Shown here: positions 59,304 to 64,000 of the stretch, one piece after another
How the letters are laid out: each line of letters starts with the position of its first letter
Position numbering within the stretch: position 1 is the first letter of the stretch
NCBI GenBank assembly: GCA_016785225.1
Contig: JAFBJZ010000656.1
Span: 62,001 to 126,000, forward strand
Length of the DNA stretch: 64,000 bases
From: Psettodes erumei
Taxonomy: Eukaryota > Chordata > Actinopteri > Pleuronectiformes > Psettodidae
Direction of reading: 5' to 3'
Notes under the pieces: generated by a model
What the model saw: the letters and a program-made list of their open reading frames with translations, nothing else
What the model was told of the DNA's origin: nothing
Database searches by the model: none
Program-made: the position numbers and the translations under genes

Positions 59304-60214
59304 CTTTCTTCATGAATTCCTCCACATTCCTGGGGATCAGTGTTAGGAAGCTCAGTGTCCTGCCAGCTGTGGGTAGATTTAATGCGTCTGCCACTCACTG
59401 CAGCAGTACTGCACGGTCATGTGGCTCGAGCACTTCCGCTGGTTTTTCCTGCTTGCACCTGGGGCCACTCAATATTCAACCTCATGCTCAAGGGCACTTC
59501 ACATCAGGGCCCTCGGGTTGATGATATTTGAGTGTACCTTTGGACTTTTTCGTCTGTGGGTGATCATACATGTCTGCATGCAAATTATGCAAAAATTGAA
59601 GCCAACAAACCACAGGGGAGAGCTGAGGTATAATGAAGCAAATAATGCAATTGGGGGAGGCTGCCACAAAATTTACCTGAGGTGTGAACCTCTTCCTCCA
59701 ACATGTGAGTGGCACACTAATTATTGGTTGGGATTCCAATAATTGAGGTGCAGCAATTTCCAGCAGCATTTGAGGCGGTACAACCTTCACCAGCAGGCTG
59801 ATTTCCTCTGGAGGAAAGGGGCTCCACAGGCACTCCATGAGGGGAAATCCAGTCTATAAAAGAATTTGCGTGTTACTGCGAGCACTCCAATGAGCTTGTA
59901 CTGTTCCATCCAGATGTGTGAGCATGATAAAATCCACCCCATGTTAAAAATAAAGTACTTTGGACTGAAGTTGCATAAAATAAATAGTATTGTTGCAATG
60001 AATCATAAAATGTCATATGGGGAGTGCTCATGGGCACCTTCCTGAATGCATCGCTGTCAGTAGATAAAAGGTTAATTTCAGGTTGCAGTCAGAATATGAA
60101 CCACTGTATATAATATAATGAATGCATATTACAGTGTAGTACCCGGGGATTTTGATCAAGAGAAACTTTGGCAAGGTTTACGAGGCCTAAATGAGCATAC
60201 CGAATATGTTAGAA
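59304..60214. other. no gene seen; possible repeat relic
   Basis: 59480-59510 contains GCTCAAGGGCACTTCACA, the complement of a phrase common in a teleost dispersed repeat (compare 6440-6510). The remainder is unassigned. Confidence 0.35.
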
Positions 60215-60545
60215 AGCAGCAGGAACTCACATACAAAAAGCATTTTCCCACTGATTCATCAGTCCATTGGGTCATGGTGGCAGCAGGTTAAGCAAGGCAG
60301 TCCGGACATCCCTCTCTCCAGAAACATTTTCCAGCTCCTTTTGGGGATCCAAAGGCGTTCCCAAGTCAGATGACATATGACATATAATCCCTCCAGCATG
60401 TTCTTGGTCTGCTCCAGGGTCCCCTACCACTTGGATGTGCCCAGAAGACTTCCAAAGGGAGGCTTCCTACTGATGCAAAAGTTTGGAACTGAACGATCAG
60501 CCTTGGATGCTTCTCATGAGCTCTAAGAAGGTTCTAAGAATTTCT
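60215..60545 (-). mobile_element. LINE reverse-transcriptase C-terminal remnant
   Basis: Read on the minus strand, 60280-60340 translates as ELENVSGERDVRTALLNLL followed by PP, then a stop. This closely follows the conserved C-terminal tail of an abundant teleost LINE (pattern E-L-E-x-V-x-G-E-R-x-V-x-x-x-L-L-x-L-L-P-P). The adjoining segment to 60545 keeps the nucleotide texture of the preceding region (ATGTGCCCAGAAGACTTCCA and AGGCGTTCCCAAGTCAG on the plus strand) but with frameshifts and stops. It is a dead 5'-truncated copy. Function in life: reverse transcription and self-insertion. Confidence 0.7.
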
Positions 60546-61849
60546 CCCTGTGCAAGAAACCCACATGAACATCTTAAAATCATTTGAAACTCTGACAGTT
60601 ATTGTCAACAAACTGTTTTAAAGTTTTAGCAAAATAACACAAACAGTTCCAGTACGCAGACTGAACCCCTGACCACCAGCCCAGTTTCTCCAAAACAACT
60701 TCATTAACGTGGATGTAGACAGTCACTGGAACATCTCACTCCACAGTGGAAGGAGGGGAAGTTGACCTCTGACTTCTCACCTTTGTCCCATGGGTACAAA
60801 GCTTGGGTCATTTCTGGGGGTCTTCAAGGCAAGTTTGTTTTCAAAATTAAATTTCCAAATAATGTATGGTGTTTTACACTAAACCTGCATTTTTCCAAAA
60901 TCTGTGTAGCGTGTTTCTGTGGAGCCATTGCTTTGACTTGGCTTGGTAGAGCTAAAGGTTCAAGCAATTTTACACAGATTTAGCACACACAGTCCATGTT
61001 TTCCAAGAACTCTTCGCTGGAAACAATCAGAAGTCTCCTTGCACACACATACTTACATTTTTCTTTTTAAACACATGAATATGTTTTCAAGAAAGGACTA
61101 TTTCCAAGATAAATAAGAGTGAACGCACAGTTATACATCTTAAACAAATCATTAAGTGTTGTATTCTCCTCACGAACTTAGAAGCAAATTACTTAATTGG
61201 ATAGGAAATCATGCATTAGTGGGGAAAATTTCATTTGGATCAATGGAAGGTATTGATGTCAACATTAATGACTGGGTGGATTAGGGGGTTGGGGGTTGAG
61301 AGAAGAGTCAGCACAGCCTAGAGGCTCTTTGTCTGGGATGGACAGAGATGCAAAGCCTGGCCTGGTTCTGGGATCTGGAGGTGGGCCAGGGCTGGAGGGG
61401 GAGCCAAGAGTCCAGAAGTGGCCGATGGGTCCCATACTGACACAAAGAGGCCTTTCTCTGGACCACAGGTCTGCAGTGGCCCGGGACTCGCACTGGGGAT
61501 GTCAATCTACAAAAGGGATGTTCACACACACATAGCAGAAAGACTCACATTAGCATGATGTTGCCGCGCTTCCTAAAAAGTCAAAGTTTCTTTTAATACT
61601 TTAACTTAAATGAAAAATAACAATGTTCATTCCATGACACTGTGTCTCAATTTCTGTATTTGCTGATGATAATATAATCAAACACCTTTTCCATATGGAT
61701 CCATTTTTAAAAGACATACAAATATGTGTGTGACCCATCTCCGCTTTGAATGTTGTGTAATGCAGATTAATCTGGGTCAAAACACCACATTGTTCTGAGG
61801 GAAACCCCATTCTCTCTGCATCCTCCCTGAGTACACCGACCCCCAACCC
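60546..61849. other. no gene seen
   Basis: AT-rich to 61260, then 61290-61500 is GC-rich and open on both strands without a recognised domain. No splice-bounded gene. Confidence 0.45.
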
Positions 61850-62060
61850 TCGTCCCCCTGCAGCTTGTAAATGGGGGTGAGGTCTGGCCTGGGTTAAGCA
61901 CACCCAGCCCTCTTTGCCATTTAATGAAGCTTAATTAGCTTTGATTAAAGCCTAATTAGAAACTGGGGGTAAAGAGAGAGTAGCCCCTGTACAGATGACC
62001 TTTCACCTTTGAGCTTTAGCCCCTTTCCCCCTTAGATCAGAGCAACCTGGGATGAGGCAC
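61850..62060. promoter_or_regulatory. strong candidate enhancer, homeodomain-site cluster
   Basis: Three homeodomain-type cores in 40 bases: TTTAATGA (61920-61927), TTAATTAG (61931-61938) and CTAATTAG (61952-61959), plus TTTGATTAAAG between the last two. A T-box/nuclear-receptor-like ACCTTTCACCTTTGAG follows near 61999-62012. The block is free of simple repeats, and composition changes sharply at both edges. Homeodomain, TCF/LEF and T-box recognition of such cores is established; that this is an enhancer is inference. It is my best regulatory candidate in the window. Confidence 0.5.
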
Positions 62061-63520
62061 TAAAAGAGCCAGACGGCTGTATATATGTGTGTGTGTGTGT
62101 ACGTGGACGAGTGGTGATTGTGTCCTGTTGACACAGAGCAGCCTTGGACTCCCTGCTGTTTAAGATGAAGACAAAGCTCGCTCTCTCACACACATACACA
62201 CACATATGCACACACACTTTTACACCCACACATAACACTTACTTACACTTTGCTTTTGGTCATGAATGCTAACCTCTCAGCTCATAAGAGAACATTTAGA
62301 GGATCATTCAGTCAAAGAGTTTCCATGTGTTACTCACATAGCACACACCAATCAGTGCTGTAGAATGTGAAACACTCCCCAAACCACAGACATTTGAAAA
62401 CTGGTACTCCTTTAGTGTGAAGCAGATATTTGTATTTCTAAATAAAACTATATTTAGATGTTTTTATTACATAGAATTACCATATGTGTTTTGTGTTTTA
62501 TTCTTGGAAAAGCAGGCATCATGGGACAAAATATTCAAATTAGGATAAGATTAACTTTCCTATCGGGAAATTGTGCTATTGCAGCAGGAAATAGTAAAAG
62601 ACAGTGAATATGAATAGCATATGTATGTGGGACAACAGCCAGCGATGTAATATAAATGCAATCAACTGACAAATCCACCAGGAACATGTGCAGTGCATGA
62701 ATTATTATGTGGAAAAAAGTGTCAAAAGAGTTGGAGGAGAGAGGCCAATGTACTGCAACTTGAGGAAACACAAGCAGATTTAAAAGATATTCATGTTTTA
62801 CTAAATATAGGCAGCGCTTAGAATTGTGCTGCAAATACAGAAAAGAAAAGGACAGTAAGTCAGTAAGCGGAAGAATGCATCAGAACCGAACTAAGCACAA
62901 CGGAAACGTCTCTCATGACACAAATGACTAAACGCACAAAAATCTGCATAGCCTGGCTCTGGTACAAATCCATCAGATTCATGCTGTCTGAGTGCTAAAC
63001 CTATATATTCATAATGGTTGACTAACTTCACCTTGTGTATGCCAGCCAAAGCAGTTGATTTAATTTGACTTTATTTTTACAATGGGATATGGTGGGCAGC
63101 TGGACTGAAACAAACATACATGCTGTGCATATGTTAAATTGATCTGTATTAGGTACAGTGCTTCATTACAGGCCACACCAGTACAGTGGAGGTGAATGGT
63201 AGTGGTTTAAGCAGGCTTGAAGCACTGCTTACTTTTTTATTTATGTAGAACGGACATTTAGCAGTAAATGTCACACTGTAAAGCTCTTGTGTTTACACTA
63301 TTTACACTGGAAGACCAATGTGTGTGAAGGCTGAGGTCAGACTGGCCTGGAGGTGATCTGTAAAGTGACAGTTGAACCACTCCACCTGGTGTGTGTCTGT
63401 GTCTGAGTATATGTGTTTATAGCCTGTGAAATGAAGATGGGGGTAAGGTGGTGCAGGGAGGGAGAACGGGGTCATGAGATAATCAACCCCCAATCTACTC
63501 CACCCGCTAACACATACCCA
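62061..63520. other. no gene seen
   Basis: Short TG tract at 62082-62100 and CA-rich DNA at 62187-62232; otherwise AT-rich. A minus-strand frame at 62535-62834 has no recognised domain. Confidence 0.5.
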
Positions 63521-63690
63521 CACACACACCATGTCTCTTGGGCCCGAGATAACCGAGTCAAGGGCCCGGAGATCAAAGGTCAGGGCCCCGGCTCATAGGG
63601 AACACATGGAAGGGATAAAGAGGCTCTGGATTCCATAAAGCATGAGCAGGGACGGACTTATTTATGGCTGGACGGAAAACATCACAACCC
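63521..63690. promoter_or_regulatory. candidate conserved non-coding island
   Basis: GC-rich core with three GGGCCC-type palindromes (63540, 63562 and 63583) around GAGATAACCGAGTCA, a TCF/LEF site GATCAAAGG (63571-63579) overlapping AAGGTCA, a nuclear-receptor half site, and downstream GATTCCATAAAGCATG. No repeat signature. Function inferred. Confidence 0.38.
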
Positions 63691-64000
63691 AATCCCTCTT
63701 CTCCTGTCCAGTCCACTCCCTCACTGATGGAAAGAGGGATATAGTGAGAAAAAGAGAGATGGAAGGGGAGAGAAAAAATCTTTAAGAAAAAGCAGTCTGG
63801 TTCTCTCAACTCGTTGTCCAAATGGCTTTAACTCAAAGGCTCTCTGAAGGGGGTTCAAATTTTCCCTCAAAAATGAAAAAAAGAGGGAAATTTTAAACAG
63901 TCAAACGCTGACAGCACAAACTGAACAAGTAAAGAAAAGCCATGTGAGAGTGCACTAAAACAGCAGGATATTGTGACAAGCGGCGGTTTTGATTTAGACC
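63691..64000. other. no gene seen
   Basis: Purine-rich at 63730-63800, then A-rich to the end. No coding-like segment. Confidence 0.5.

Noticed and set aside
59340..59520. Possible SINE-like relic containing the complement of TGCCCTTGAGC
   Set aside because: Only one short phrase matches; the surrounding order does not follow a known element, so it is mentioned but not annotated as one.
1..64000. CRISPR arrays, bacterial operons, phage or plasmid functions
   Set aside because: No direct-repeat/spacer pattern, no ribosome-binding-site-linked gene strings; composition and repeats are those of a fish genome.
1..64000. tRNA, rRNA and familiar microRNA genes
   Set aside because: Scanned for A/B boxes and for seed-containing mature sequences of common vertebrate microRNAs that I know. 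The only A-box match noted belongs to the SINE. A covariance-model search would be decisive.

Overview
Vertebrate, almost certainly percomorph teleost, genomic DNA with no protein-coding gene that I can support with confidence. The evidence is the dense (CA)n/(TG)n microsatellites, two copies of a tRNA-derived SINE with the tail typical of ray-finned fish, a LINE reverse-transcriptase tail, several fish-type interspersed repeats, and the absence of any long open frame outside simple repeats. The longer open frames are either translated microsatellites or within what chance gives over six frames of 64 kb. The window is best read as intergenic or intronic DNA, possibly part of a regulatory landscape. 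I cannot name the neighbouring gene.

Layout. 1-20 kb: a motif-rich non-coding block at the left edge (about 90-245), a SINE (985-1344), unassigned single-copy-looking DNA, candidate regulatory islands near 5.5, 7.7, 9.0, 11.4, 15.1, 16.1 and 17.5 kb, and the longest perfect (TG)n tract (17042-17111). 20-34 kb: a microsatellite-linked dispersed repeat (20350-20545), more candidate islands (24.2, 26.5, 27.4 and 29.6 kb) and three copies of an unnamed repeat family (28.2, 31.2, 33.5 kb; the fourth is at 43.9 kb). 34-46 kb: seven microsatellites packed into 1.3 kb (34.3-35.6 kb), copies of an AT-rich fish repeat (36.2 and 39.0-40.5 kb), a fold-back element (39186-39393) and a probable solo LTR (41251-41711). 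46-54 kb: a degenerate ACTTGAC repeat, a 1.2-kb teleost repeat (49361-50530), weak candidate exons (50.7-52.5 kb), a duplicated block carrying TGACGTCA, and a degenerate CATACTATG array split by a second LTR-like segment. 54-64 kb: candidate islands at 54.5, 56.1, 61.9 and 63.5 kb, an inverted SINE copy (57411-57701) and a minus-strand LINE tail (60215-60545).

No operon, RNA gene, CRISPR array or complete mobile element was found, and I did not find a novel multi-gene system. The most notable observations are the four-copy repeat whose copies preserve a short peptide by synonymous changes, the nested fold-back element, the duplicated CRE-type block, and the homeodomain-site clusters. 'Candidate regulatory island' always means motif content and lack of repeat signatures only; conservation cannot be measured from one sequence.
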